Under the pieces are notes generated by a model. That model was not told the origin of the DNA. It did not search any database and was given only the letters and a program-made list of their open reading frames with translations. From CAYMLL01 sp964390645 (lineage in GTDB: Bacteria; Planctomycetota; UBA8108), in contig CAYMLL010000059.1 of assembly GCA_964390645.1 (NCBI GenBank), positions 1 through 29,666 of the forward strand: 29,666 bases of DNA, given 5' to 3'. Below are positions 1 to 7,962 of this stretch, piece by piece (position 1 is the first letter of the stretch; each line of letters starts with the position of its first letter). The translations under genes were made by a program, and so were the position numbers.

Positions 1-150
1 CTGCCGTTTCGAGGCATGCCCGCCTATCCCTACGACGACGTCGAGTATCCGGTGTCGGGGGTGCTCGGTGACTACCGTCAGCGGTGGAACACGCGCGTCG
101 TCGAGGGGTTGTCGATGAAGATGATCGGTGACGTCATCGAGAGGCGGTGA
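1..150 (+). CDS. C-terminal 49 residues of an unrecognised protein (5' end outside window)
   Basis: Frame 1 is open from the window edge to a TGA at 148-150. The readable tail is rich in aromatic and acidic residues (it contains PAYPYDDVEYPVSG) and ends in a basic VIERR. No domain can be named from so little. The stop lies 10 nt before the preferred ATG of the sigma factor, so the two genes may be cotranscribed, and the tail may carry that gene's ribosome-binding site (GAGG at 141-144). Codon use matches the neighbouring genes, which supports real coding. Confidence 0.55.
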   Translation: MPFRGMPAYPYDDVEYPVSGVLGDYRQRWNTRVVEGLSMKMIGDVIERR

Positions 151-160
151 GGCGAGCACG

Positions 161-823
161 ATGTGGCCGGACCGGGAGGACACGCGTGAGCTGATCGTCG
201 GTGCGCACGGCGGTGAAGAGACCGCCGTGGAGCGTCTGCTGGACCGTCACCGGGAGGCCCTGCACCGACTGGTCAGCATGCGGCTCGATCGTGCGGTGGC
301 GCGTCGTGTCGACGCCAGCGACGTCGTGCAGGAGGTGCTGATCGAGGCGCACCGGCGGCTCGGTGACTATCTCGACCGAACCGACATGCCATTTCACCTC
401 TGGCTGCGCCGCATCGCTCTCGATCGTGTCATCGATGCGCACCGTCGACACCGCGTCGCGCAGCGTCGCAGCGTCGACCGGGAGAGGGCGCTCGCGTCGC
501 CGGCATTCGACGATCGGTCGAGCGTCGACCTGCTCCATCACCTCGCGGATCAGCAGCTCACTCCGGCGGCGGCGGCGATCCGCCACGAGCTCGCGAACCG
601 CTTCCAGGCAGCGCTCGAGCAGCTCGGTGACGGCGACCGCGAGGTACTGATCATGCGTCATTTCGAGGGACTGTCGAATCAGGAGGTCGCGGTGGCCCTC
701 GAACTCAGCGAGCCTGCGGCCGGGATGCGGCATCTGCGCGCGCTCCGGCGACTGCGCACGGTCATCGAGGCGGACGGCGGTAGCGGTCTCGACGGCGGCG
801 ACAGCAGCGGGGGCGTTTGTTGA
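161..823 (+). CDS. ECF-type sigma-70 family RNA polymerase sigma factor
   Basis: The 220-residue product recruits RNA polymerase to a specific promoter set. Region 2 covers about residues 15-90 and contains the conserved DVVQEVLIEAHRRL segment (-10 recognition and core binding). Region 4 covers about residues 145-205 and contains the helix-turn-helix around REVLIMRHFEGLSNQEVAVALELS (-35 recognition). There is no sigma-1.1 or region 3, as expected for ECF factors. ATG 161 is preferred over GTG 128 because the GTG would overlap the upstream gene, and GAGG/TGAGG motifs sit just before the ATG. The stop overlaps the start of a Ser/Thr kinase gene. Sigma-kinase pairs of this type are common in Planctomycetota, so control by the kinase rather than by a classical anti-sigma factor is an inference; no anti-sigma gene is adjacent. 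Confidence 0.9.
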   Translation: MWPDREDTRELIVGAHGGEETAVERLLDRHREALHRLVSMRLDRAVARRVDASDVVQEVLIEAHRRLGDYLDRTDMPFHLWLRRIALDRVIDAHRRHRVAQRRSVDRERALASPAFDDRSSVDLLHHLADQQLTPAAAAIRHELANRFQAALEQLGDGDREVLIMRHFEGLSNQEVAVALELSEPAAGMRHLRALRRLRTVIEADGGSGLDGGDSSGGVC

Positions 824-2454
824 GCGACCGGATCCTCTGGCAGATTCTCGAGGAGCTCAGCGCCGGGCAGGAGCGTGGCGAGAGGCCGGATGTCGAGGTC
901 TACGCCGAGCGTCACCCGGAGCTCGCCGGCGAGCTCCGGGAGCTGTGGGCTGCGGCGACGCTCGCCAGGGAGGTCGGTCGCATCGCGTCGGACGAGCCGT
1001 CGAGCATCACCCTGGCGGTAGGCGAGCCACCCCGCGAGAGCGACCCGGGCGCGACGAGCCTCCCGTCGCGGATCGGCGACTACGAGATTCTCGAGGAGAT
1101 CGGGCGTGGGGGCATGGGTGTCGTCTACCGTGCGCGGCAGAGCGAGCTCGGACGCACGGTCGCGCTGAAGGTCATCCGCGCCGGGGCGATGGCGTCCAGC
1201 GCCGACGTCACCCGCTTCCGCGTCGAGGCGCAGTCGGTCGCGAGCCTCGAGCACCCGGGTATCGTCCCCGTTCATGACGTGGGCGAGCACGACGGTCACC
1301 CCTACTTCACCATGCAGCTCATCGAGGGGACGACGCTGTCCGTTCGCCTCGCCGACGGGCCGATGGCCGCGCGGGACGTCGCCGCGCTCATCGCTCCCGT
1401 CGCCCGTGCGATCGAGTTCGCGCACCGCAGCGGCGTCCTTCATCGCGACCTCAAGCCCGCGAACATCCTCATCGACGAGGAGGGGAGTCCCTTCGTCACC
1501 GACTTCGGCCTCGCGAAGCGTCTGGAGGCGGACGACTCGCTGACTCAGAGCGGCGTCGTCCTCGGAACGCCGAGCTACATGGCGCCGGAGCAGGCCGTGG
1601 GCAGCCGCGGCGAGGTGTCGGCGGCGACCGACGTTCACGCGCTCGGTGCGGTGCTCTATCATGCGTTGACCGGTCGACCGCCGTTCCAGTCTTCAACTCC
1701 GGTGGAGACGATCTTGCAGGTGCTGGAGCAGGATCCCGTGTCGCCGCGCCTGCTCAACCCACAGCTGGATCGTGACCTCGAGATGATCGTGTTGAGGTGC
1801 TTGCAGAAGCCCGTCGAGCTGCGCTACGCGTCCGCCGGGGCGCTCGCTGACGACCTCGAGGCCTACCTTGCCGACGAGCCGCTGTCGGCTCGCTCGGGCA
1901 GCATCCTCGACGTCGTCAGCCGCATGTTTCGCGAGACTCACCACGCGTCGATCCTCGAGAACTGGGGGCTGCTGTGGATCTGGCACAGCTTCGTGCTGCT
2001 CCTTCTCTGCCTGTTCACGAACTGGCTGCAGTGGGAGGGAGTCGATCGTTTCGGGCCCTACCTCGCGGTGTGGACCGTCGGGCTCGGAACGTGGGCGTCG
2101 ATCTTCTGGTGGTTGCGGCGACGTGCCGGCCCCGTGACCTTCGTCGAGCGCCAGATCGCGCACGTCTGGGGCGCGAGCATCGTCGGCTGCGTCGGACTCT
2201 ACCTCGTGGAGATGCTCCTCGGGCTCGACGTGCTGACCTTGACGCCGATTCTGGGGCTCATCGGCGGCACGGTGTTCCTCACCAAGGCGGCGATCCTGAC
2301 CGGGAGATTCTACTTCCAGGCGGCTGCGCTCTACCTGACTGTCGTGCCGATGGCGCTTTTTCCGCAGTACGGGCCGACGATCTTCGGGCTGGTGTCGGCG
2401 CTGTGTTTCGCGGTGCCGGGGTTCCGGTACTGGCGGCAGAGGGGGAAGCGTTAG
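817..2454 (+). CDS. Membrane-anchored Hanks-type Ser/Thr protein kinase
   Basis: A 545-residue signalling kinase. Residues 1-60 form a short N-terminal region with the ERHPEL motif often seen before planctomycetal kinase domains. The kinase domain spans about 87-355: glycine loop GRGGMG (96-101), ATP-binding Lys118 in VALKVI, catalytic loop HRDLKPAN (209-216), DFG (229-231) and APEQ (256-259). All catalytic residues are present. After a linker, the C-terminal third (about 383-536) has five or six hydrophobic helices, so the kinase is held in the membrane by a polytopic domain and not by the usual single helix. No extracellular sensor domain is seen. Translation starts at TTG 817 or TTG 820 and overlaps the sigma factor stop (TTGA), implying translational coupling and a shared pathway. 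Confidence 0.93.
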   Translation: MLSDRILWQILEELSAGQERGERPDVEVYAERHPELAGELRELWAAATLAREVGRIASDEPSSITLAVGEPPRESDPGATSLPSRIGDYEILEEIGRGGMGVVYRARQSELGRTVALKVIRAGAMASSADVTRFRVEAQSVASLEHPGIVPVHDVGEHDGHPYFTMQLIEGTTLSVRLADGPMAARDVAALIAPVARAIEFAHRSGVLHRDLKPANILIDEEGSPFVTDFGLAKRLEADDSLTQSGVVLGTPSYMAPEQAVGSRGEVSAATDVHALGAVLYHALTGRPPFQSSTPVETILQVLEQDPVSPRLLNPQLDRDLEMIVLRCLQKPVELRYASAGALADDLEAYLADEPLSARSGSILDVVSRMFRETHHASILENWGLLWIWHSFVLLLLCLFTNWLQWEGVDRFGPYLAVWTVGLGTWASIFWWLRRRAGPVTFVERQIAHVWGASIVGCVGLYLVEMLLGLDVLTLTPILGLIGGTVFLTKAAILTGRFYFQAAALYLTVVPMALFPQYGPTIFGLVSALCFAVPGFRYWRQRGKR

Positions 2455-2534
2455 ACGGGTCGTTTCCCGGGTCAGGGCACTTTCGGGTGGGGGGCCTCTC
2501 GGGTATCCTCAACCGCTTTCCCTCGGCCGGTCGG

Positions 2535-3782
2535 ATGTCGATGAGACTCACCACGACGATCACGCTCCTCGCCTTCCTCGCCTCCCCTTCCCGGGCGCAG
2601 GAGTGGACCCGCTTTCGCGGGCCGAACGGCTCCGGAGTCAGCCGGGCGACGACCGTGCCGGTGCAGTGGAACAAGAAGGACCTCAACTGGACGACGACGC
2701 TTCCGGGCTCGGGGCTCTCGTCGCCGGTCGTCTGGGGAGATCGGATCTGGCTCACGAGCGCCGACATCACGGCGAAGACCCGCTACCTGCTCTGCATCTC
2801 GGCGGGCGACGGGAGGATCCTCTGGAAGCGGAGCTTCGCATTCAAGAAGCACAAGAAGCACAAGAACAACAGCTTCGCCGCGAGCACGCCGACCTGCGAC
2901 GGGAAGCGTGTCTACGTGGTGTGGCATTCTCCGGATTCGTCCCCGGTCGTCGCCTTCGATCACGCGGGGGAGAAGATCTGGGAGTACGATCTCGGCCCCT
3001 ATCGGCACGGCCAGGGCGGCGCGAGCTCGCCGATTCTCCACGACGGCCTCGTCGTCATCGGCAACGACCACGGCAAGGGGAGCGCTCTCGTCGCGGTCGG
3101 CGGCGAGGACGGCAAGCCGCGCTGGTCGATTCCCCGTCTTGGCCGGCGTGCGTGCTACACGACGCCGTGCGTGCGTCGTTCCGGCGGGCCGGACGCGGAG
3201 ATCGTCTTTTCGCACTGCTACGAGGGCATCAGCGCCGTCGATCCGAAGAACGGCAGGGAGAAGTGGGCCATCCGCGTCTTCGGCACCTTCCCCCAGCGTG
3301 CGCTGGGGTCGCCGGTTCTGGCGGGCGATCTCGTCATCGGGACGAGCGGCGCGAGGGGTGGAGAGCGGCGAGTTGTTGCCGTACGCCCACGAGCGTCCGG
3401 GGCCGGCGTCGCGGTGAAGGAGGTCTACCGCGTGACGCGCTCGGCACCACACGTGCCGACGCCTCTGGTTGACGACGGGAAGATGTTCCTCTGGCACGAC
3501 CTCGGCATTCTCAGCTGTGTCGACGTGAACACCGGAGCGGAGATCTGGAAGGGACGCGCTCGGGGAAATTTCTTCGGCTCACCCGTGCTCGCGGGAGGTC
3601 GGATCTACTGTGTCGAGGCGCGCGGAGATGTTGTCGTCATCGAGGCGGGTGACGAGTTCCGCCTCCTGGCGCGCAACGCGCTGGGGGAGCGCTGCCTCTC
3701 GACCCCGGCGATCAGTGGTGGAAGGATGTACATCCGCACCGACTCCCGGCTCTTCTCGATCGGCGGCGCGATCAGCCGCTGA
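2535..3782 (+). CDS. Secreted PQQ-like beta-propeller repeat protein
   Basis: A 415-residue exported protein. The first 22 residues form a Sec signal peptide (MSMRLTTTITLLAFLAS, cleavage probably after SRAQ). The mature part starts with EWTRFRGPNGSG, a typical opening of planctomycetal PQQ-like propellers. Blade-like repeats follow, with recurring 'SSPVVWGDRIWLTS', 'GKRVYVVW', 'SSPILHDGLVVIG', 'GSPVLAGDLVIG' and 'TPAISGGRMYI' strands. No catalytic dehydrogenase motifs are seen, so a structural, binding or scaffold role outside the cytoplasm is more likely than PQQ-dependent oxidation. A lysine/histidine-rich stretch (KKHKKHK) lies near residue 105. ATG 2535 is chosen because the signal peptide starts there; the frame stays open upstream only as a shadow of the kinase gene. 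A second ATG lies at 2541. Confidence 0.85.
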   Translation: MSMRLTTTITLLAFLASPSRAQEWTRFRGPNGSGVSRATTVPVQWNKKDLNWTTTLPGSGLSSPVVWGDRIWLTSADITAKTRYLLCISAGDGRILWKRSFAFKKHKKHKNNSFAASTPTCDGKRVYVVWHSPDSSPVVAFDHAGEKIWEYDLGPYRHGQGGASSPILHDGLVVIGNDHGKGSALVAVGGEDGKPRWSIPRLGRRACYTTPCVRRSGGPDAEIVFSHCYEGISAVDPKNGREKWAIRVFGTFPQRALGSPVLAGDLVIGTSGARGGERRVVAVRPRASGAGVAVKEVYRVTRSAPHVPTPLVDDGKMFLWHDLGILSCVDVNTGAEIWKGRARGNFFGSPVLAGGRIYCVEARGDVVVIEAGDEFRLLARNALGERCLSTPAISGGRMYIRTDSRLFSIGGAISR

Positions 3783-4017
3783 GCCGGTCTTTGCGCCGCA
3801 GTGGACGCGCAGTATTCCGGCGACGAGGCCGACGACGGCGAGAGCGATCCGGGTGATGAAACAGGGGTCGTCGAGGGCTCGAAAAGGGCGCACGGATCGG
3901 CCTCATGAGTCGGTTACACCCGATGGACCGCACCGGGGTGCGGAAGATGAACCGGGCGCGCCGCAGAACTGCTTCCGACCCTGGATTCGCGCCGGCTGTC
4001 TTCTCTTCCCGCCCCCG

Positions 4018-4986
4018 TCAGCTCGCCAGCACGCGAGCCAGCTCCAGCCGCCGCTCGTCCAGCGTCGGCGTCTCCTTCCATGCGGTCGCCAGCTCCACCA
4101 GCGCGATTTTTCCGTGCCGCAGCGCCACGAGCTTGCCGCCTTCACCGGCGATCAGCGCGTCGACGGCGGCCTTGCCGAAGAGCCCGCCCAGCACGCGGTC
4201 CCGTGCCCTCGGCGCCCCTCCTCGTTGGATGTAGCCGAGGACCGAGACGCGGGGCTCGTAGAGCGATCGGTCGCCGATCTGTCTCGCGACCTCGTAGGCG
4301 CCGCCGGCCTCGTCACCCTCGGCGACGACGACGATGGTCGACTTCTTGCCGTGGCTTCTGGCCTCATCGAGTGTCCGGCAGATCGCCTCGATGTCGGTCC
4401 GTGTCTCGGGCACGATCACCGCCTCGGCGCCGCTGGCGAGCGCGACCTCGAGCGCCAGCATGCCGTGATCCCTCCCCATGACCTCGACGAGAAACAGGCG
4501 CTCGTGTGATGTCGCCGTGTCGCGGATCTTGTCGATCGCCTCGACCGCGGTGTTGACCGCCGTGTCGAATCCGAGCGCGTACTCGGTGCCGCCGACGTCG
4601 TTGTCGATCGTCTTTGGCACGCCGACGACCGGCACGTCCGTTTGCGCCGACAGCGCCCAGGCGCCCTGGAGCGTGCCGTTACCTCCGAGGACGACCAGTC
4701 CATCGATCCGGTGGCGCCTCAGGGTCTCGACGGCGCGCGACCTGTGCTCCTCCTCGTGGAACTCCGGGCAGCGGCTCGAGTGCAGGATCGTGCCGCCACG
4801 GTTGACGATACCGGCGACGCTGCGGACGCTCAGCTCGACGACGTCGTCCTCGAGCAGCCCCTTCCAGCCGCGTCGCACACCGACGACGACGAGCCCGCTC
4901 GCGAGCGCCGAGCGCACGACTGATCGAATGCAGGGATTGAGTCCGGGGCAGTCGCCACCGCTGGTGAGAACGGCGATTCTCTTCAC
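4018..4986 (-). CDS. pfkA: 6-phosphofructokinase (PfkA family)
   Basis: A 322-residue enzyme of the PfkA superfamily, phosphorylating fructose 6-phosphate to the 1,6-bisphosphate in glycolysis. Visible motifs are GGDCPGLN (10-17), GGNGT (101-105), PKTIDND with catalytic Asp128, MGRDHG (170-175) and LGYIQRGGAPRARDR (250-264), all in the right order and spacing. Phosphoryl-donor signature: Gly104 is typical of ATP users, whereas Lys125 in PKTIDND is shared with pyrophosphate-dependent enzymes and with ATP-dependent actinobacterial and trypanosomal ones. The combination points to ATP but does not prove it. The usual acidic residue before Gly104 is Asn103. The start is GTG at 4986 with a good GAGGTGA ribosome-binding site. 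It converges with the PQQ-propeller gene. Confidence 0.93.
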   Translation of the reverse strand: MKRIAVLTSGGDCPGLNPCIRSVVRSALASGLVVVGVRRGWKGLLEDDVVELSVRSVAGIVNRGGTILHSSRCPEFHEEEHRSRAVETLRRHRIDGLVVLGGNGTLQGAWALSAQTDVPVVGVPKTIDNDVGGTEYALGFDTAVNTAVEAIDKIRDTATSHERLFLVEVMGRDHGMLALEVALASGAEAVIVPETRTDIEAICRTLDEARSHGKKSTIVVVAEGDEAGGAYEVARQIGDRSLYEPRVSVLGYIQRGGAPRARDRVLGGLFGKAAVDALIAGEGGKLVALRHGKIALVELATAWKETPTLDERRLELARVLAS

Positions 4987-5022
4987 GTTGCTTCACCTCG
5001 CTCCACTCTCGTACTCCCCGCC

Positions 5023-5039
5023 AAGCCGTCCGGCGGCTT
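5023..5039. terminator. Hairpin between the matrixin gene stop and pfkA
   Basis: Arms AAGCCG (5023-5028) and CGGCTT (5034-5039) are perfect complements around a 5-nt loop. The hairpin lies about 50 nt beyond the matrixin stop codon (minus-strand direction) and just upstream of the pfkA start. There is no U-tract, so intrinsic termination is uncertain. Confidence 0.3.
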
Positions 5040-5087
5040 CGACGCCGGGTCGCGACTTCGCACCCTTGGAGCCCTGTCAGTGGCCAG

Positions 5088-6998
5088 CTACACACCGATC
5101 TCGCAATCGAGATCGTCCGGAGTCGTGTCGGCTCCGGGATCCGGAAACGGCGGTGGCGGTGCGTTGGCTCCGACGAACAGGAACTGCAGGACTGCCACCG
5201 CATCCGAGATGTCGAGCCCTCCGTCGTCGTTCGCGTCGGCGGCGTCCTCGCAACGGACTCCTTCGGTGCCCCCGAACAGCGAGTCGAGGAGGACGACGGC
5301 ATCGGAGATGTCGATCTGCGTCGAGAGATCGGTGTCACCGCGGATGAAGAGTGGCCGGCTCGTGACGATCACCTTGCCACCGAGCCCGACGGGCTCGACG
5401 ACCGTTCCGCTGCCCGCGAGGGTGAACTGCAGGTCGATCGGGGGAGATCCAGCGCCGTTCTGGAACGTCAGCGGCAGCTCCTCGCCTTCCTCCAGATCCT
5501 CGGATAGAGAGACGACGACGTTGCCGATGTGTTGACCCACGCCGGGCGGAATGCTCGGAGTCGGTCGCGTGAACGACATCACGAGCCCGAAGGTCGTGAC
5601 GCCGGCGTCGTTGTCGATGTTGGCGGCGGCGAACTCCGCGGCCGCGGCGAGCGTGCCGTCGACGTCGATGGCGTCGACGCCGAGGTCGGCTGCCGGGTAG
5701 ACGAGCGCGAACGAAGCGCCGCCGAGATGCTGGTCGCTCGACGTGAGCACCCGCAGCGCGACTCCACGGGCTCCCGGGGGAGCCGTGGCTCTGTCGAGCT
5801 GCAGGACGTTCGATGCGTACGTGAACGCGTCGGTCAGGGTGAAGTGATCCTCACCTTGCTGCAGGATGAGGTTGACGGCGCCCGCGCCGTTCGCTTCCGG
5901 GAGCGTGCCGGTGAGCGTGCTCGAGTCGAGCAGAACCGCCTCTCGCAGCAGGTTGGCGCCGACCGCGACGCGAACGCCTGGAAGGAGGTTCTCTCCGTGG
6001 ATCGTCACCGGGATGCCTCCGGAGACGGGGCCGACGGCGGGCTCGACGGAGATGAGCCTCGGGCCGGGCTCGCCGTAGCGGTAGCCGGCGTCGAGCGTGC
6101 TCAGGCCGAGCTCGTTGCGCACGCGGATCTCCACCGGACCGACCCGTGCGCCCCCGGGCATGCGGTGGACCCGGATCCGGCGGCAGTCGATCACATCGAA
6201 GAGCGAACGCCGGACGATGTCGCCGTCGATCCACAGTGTCGTGTCGGTGGTCCACGAGAAGTTGCGACCGCCGATGACGACCGTGTTGCCACCGGCGAGC
6301 GGTCCGTACGCCGGCATTGTCGACAGCAATCCGAGGGACGGATCGGCGTCGTCGCGGGTGCCGTAGAGCGTCTCGACGCCGTCGATGTCGTCACTGTGGA
6401 GCGTGCGAATCTCGAGTCCGCGCTGGCGCTCCGACTCGAACATCGTCGCGTCCCTGTGCGGCGAGTGTGCGAGCCCGAGCGCGTGGCCGAACTCGTGGAC
6501 CCCGACACCGAGGATGTCCAGGGTGCCGCTCGGCGGATCCTCGCCGGCGCTCCAGGTGTTCGGGGAGCCGTTCGTGAGGGAGAAGAACACGATGTCGAAT
6601 CCCGTCGCCCGCTGTCCGACGCCGTCCAGAACGGTCACCGCGAGAGCCGCGCCGCCGTCGCCGTCGACGAAGGACACGTTGTTGACTTCGTCGGACAGGT
6701 TCAAGCCACGACGGGACGTACGACCCAGGTACTGGAAGCGGAAGTCGGCGTGCGACTGCTCGCGCCACACATCGGCGGCGCAGCGAAGCGTCTCGATCTG
6801 CAGATCCCGCCACTCGTCGGTGCTGCCCTCGAAGTTCTCCCGGGGAAAGCCGGGGTTGATCCGGAAGTTGACGCGACCGCGGTTCCATGTGACACCGAGC
6901 GTCTCGAAGGCGTTGACGGTGGGGGCGGTCGACAGGACGATCACGGCGATGAGAGTGAGGCGCCGGGCCGATGTCGTCGTCGAACGGGAGGGGGTCAC
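5088..6998 (-). CDS. Secreted matrixin-like metalloprotease with IPT/TIG and dockerin-like domains
   Basis: A 636-residue exported protein. A signal peptide covers residues 1-30 (hydrophobic LTLIAVIVLS, cleavage near TVNA). The catalytic domain spans about 31-215 and contains the zinc motif HEFGHALGLAH (168-178, HExxHxxGxxH), followed by ATMF, whose Met186 serves as the met-turn. Two IPT/TIG-like immunoglobulin folds follow at about 225-310 and 316-400 (GPLAGGNTVVIGGRNF and GPVSGGIPVTIHGENL). A cohesin-like region (about 405-545) precedes two dockerin/EF-hand-type repeats from residue 553 (GDTDLSTQIDISDAV and DANDDGGLDISDAV), then a proline/aspartate-rich tail. The GTG start at 6998 has a GGAGGTGA site and overlaps the stop of the preceding gene by GTGA. 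Likely role: extracellular proteolysis. The dockerin partner is unknown. Confidence 0.88.
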   Translation of the reverse strand: MTPSRSTTTSARRLTLIAVIVLSTAPTVNAFETLGVTWNRGRVNFRINPGFPRENFEGSTDEWRDLQIETLRCAADVWREQSHADFRFQYLGRTSRRGLNLSDEVNNVSFVDGDGGAALAVTVLDGVGQRATGFDIVFFSLTNGSPNTWSAGEDPPSGTLDILGVGVHEFGHALGLAHSPHRDATMFESERQRGLEIRTLHSDDIDGVETLYGTRDDADPSLGLLSTMPAYGPLAGGNTVVIGGRNFSWTTDTTLWIDGDIVRRSLFDVIDCRRIRVHRMPGGARVGPVEIRVRNELGLSTLDAGYRYGEPGPRLISVEPAVGPVSGGIPVTIHGENLLPGVRVAVGANLLREAVLLDSSTLTGTLPEANGAGAVNLILQQGEDHFTLTDAFTYASNVLQLDRATAPPGARGVALRVLTSSDQHLGGASFALVYPAADLGVDAIDVDGTLAAAAEFAAANIDNDAGVTTFGLVMSFTRPTPSIPPGVGQHIGNVVVSLSEDLEEGEELPLTFQNGAGSPPIDLQFTLAGSGTVVEPVGLGGKVIVTSRPLFIRGDTDLSTQIDISDAVVLLDSLFGGTEGVRCEDAADANDDGGLDISDAVAVLQFLFVGANAPPPPFPDPGADTTPDDLDCEIGV

Positions 6999-7675
6999 CG
7001 CCTCACCTCCGTTCTCTTCTTCTTCCCGTTCGGGGAGGCCCTGTCCGGGGAGGCCGCGCGGGCGGAGGTCTTCGGCGTCTCCCGGCGCGCGACGATCGCG
7101 CGGACACGAGCTCGCAGGTCCGACAGGGGCTGCGTCGTGTGCACCGGCAGCCGCGGATCTCCCGCGACCACCGCGACCGTCCTTCCGGCCGATCGCTGGT
7201 GACCGACGCGGTACTTTCCCTGCATCCAGCCGGTCGTCCACAATCGCCCCTGGAGGACGCGGGCGAACACGAGGACCTGCTCGCCCTTCTCGTACCGGGG
7301 CGACTCGGGACAGAGCTGCCAGCGCTGTCCGATGACCCCGCCGAGGTACTGTACAGTGATCTCCTCGATCCTCGCGTGGGCGGCGGTGGTGCCGCCTTCG
7401 CTCCTGCGGCGGAGGATTTCCGGGCGGTGACCGGGCGTGTCCTTCCAGACCTCCGAGACACGGATGCGGACGTCAGTCAGGAGCACGCGGCCGTGGCCAC
7501 CGAGAGCACCCCAGCGGCTCTTCACGTCGAGCACCTCGCCGCGGACGACGAAACCCGACCTGGCGGTCAGCTGCTCCAGGCTGAGCGAGACGAGGGCTGT
7601 CTCGGCGACCCGCGGCGTGGTCACGAGCAGTGCGAAGAGCGGCAGCAGCAGCCTGCTGGAACGGACATCCGGCAT
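6995..7675 (-). CDS. Secreted hypothetical protein coupled to the matrixin gene
   Basis: 226 residues, not assigned to a named family. A signal peptide is visible at residues 1-23 (SRLLLPLFALLVTTPRVAETA). The mature part is an all-beta-looking domain with VVRGEVLDVKSRW, LLTDVRIRVSEVWKD and YEKGEQVLVFARVL strands, and a basic C-terminus (PNGKKKRTEVRR). Proteins of this look are frequently seen beside planctomycetal matrixins, but that is recollection and not something this sequence proves. ATG 7675 is chosen because the signal peptide begins there and a GGAG lies upstream. The TGA overlaps the matrixin GTG start (GTGA), so the two proteins are probably made in fixed ratio. A partner or inhibitor role is inference only. 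Confidence 0.72.
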   Translation of the reverse strand: MPDVRSSRLLLPLFALLVTTPRVAETALVSLSLEQLTARSGFVVRGEVLDVKSRWGALGGHGRVLLTDVRIRVSEVWKDTPGHRPEILRRRSEGGTTAAHARIEEITVQYLGGVIGQRWQLCPESPRYEKGEQVLVFARVLQGRLWTTGWMQGKYRVGHQRSAGRTVAVVAGDPRLPVHTTQPLSDLRARVRAIVARRETPKTSARAASPDRASPNGKKKRTEVRR

Positions 7676-7850
7676 ATATGGTCTCCGGCGCGATGCGCTC
7701 CTCGACGTCTCGGCTCGACCCCGCCGGGTCCGTTGGCGAGACCCACCACCTGCCATGATAGGGGGGCGTTCGTCGAATCGGAGCAACTTTTTCCTCGTCG
7801 CAGGGCGCTGTGAGGGACCGGTTCGCGGCGCGGTCGGGTACGACCTTCGA

Positions 7851-7875
7851 GACTCCCGGGTGGGACCCGGGGGTC
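7851..7875. promoter_or_regulatory. Strong hairpin in a divergent intergenic region
   Basis: Arms 7851-7861 and 7865-7875 pair over 11 bp (one G-T pair) around a GGG loop; the inner 7 bp (CCCGGGT/ACCCGGG) are perfect. It lies in the 287-bp space between the divergent starts at 7675 (-) and 7963 (+), about 90 bp before the radical SAM gene. It could be an operator or a leader-RNA structure. No other clear element was found in this space apart from a weak TAAGAT -10-like box at 7950-7955. Confidence 0.4.
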
Positions 7876-7962
7876 GTCGAGAAGCGCGGCGTCCGTGGAT
7901 CCATCCCACGTCTCGCGGCCAGTCCCTCGGAAAACGGCGAAAATCGGGCTAAGATCTTGGCC

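Noticed and set aside
1974..2534. Upstream extension of the PQQ-propeller frame
   Set aside because: It overlaps the kinase gene and is arginine-rich shadow sequence; the signal peptide starts at 2535.
3579..3893. Minus-strand frame with a hydrophobic stretch (ITRIALAVVGLVAGIL)
   Set aside because: It overlaps the end of the PQQ-propeller gene, with no ribosome-binding site and no family match. The 3783-4017 gap shows nothing else recognisable.
4018..4986. PPi-dependent phosphofructokinase
   Set aside because: Position 104 is Gly and not Asp; the PKTIDND lysine alone also occurs in ATP-dependent members.
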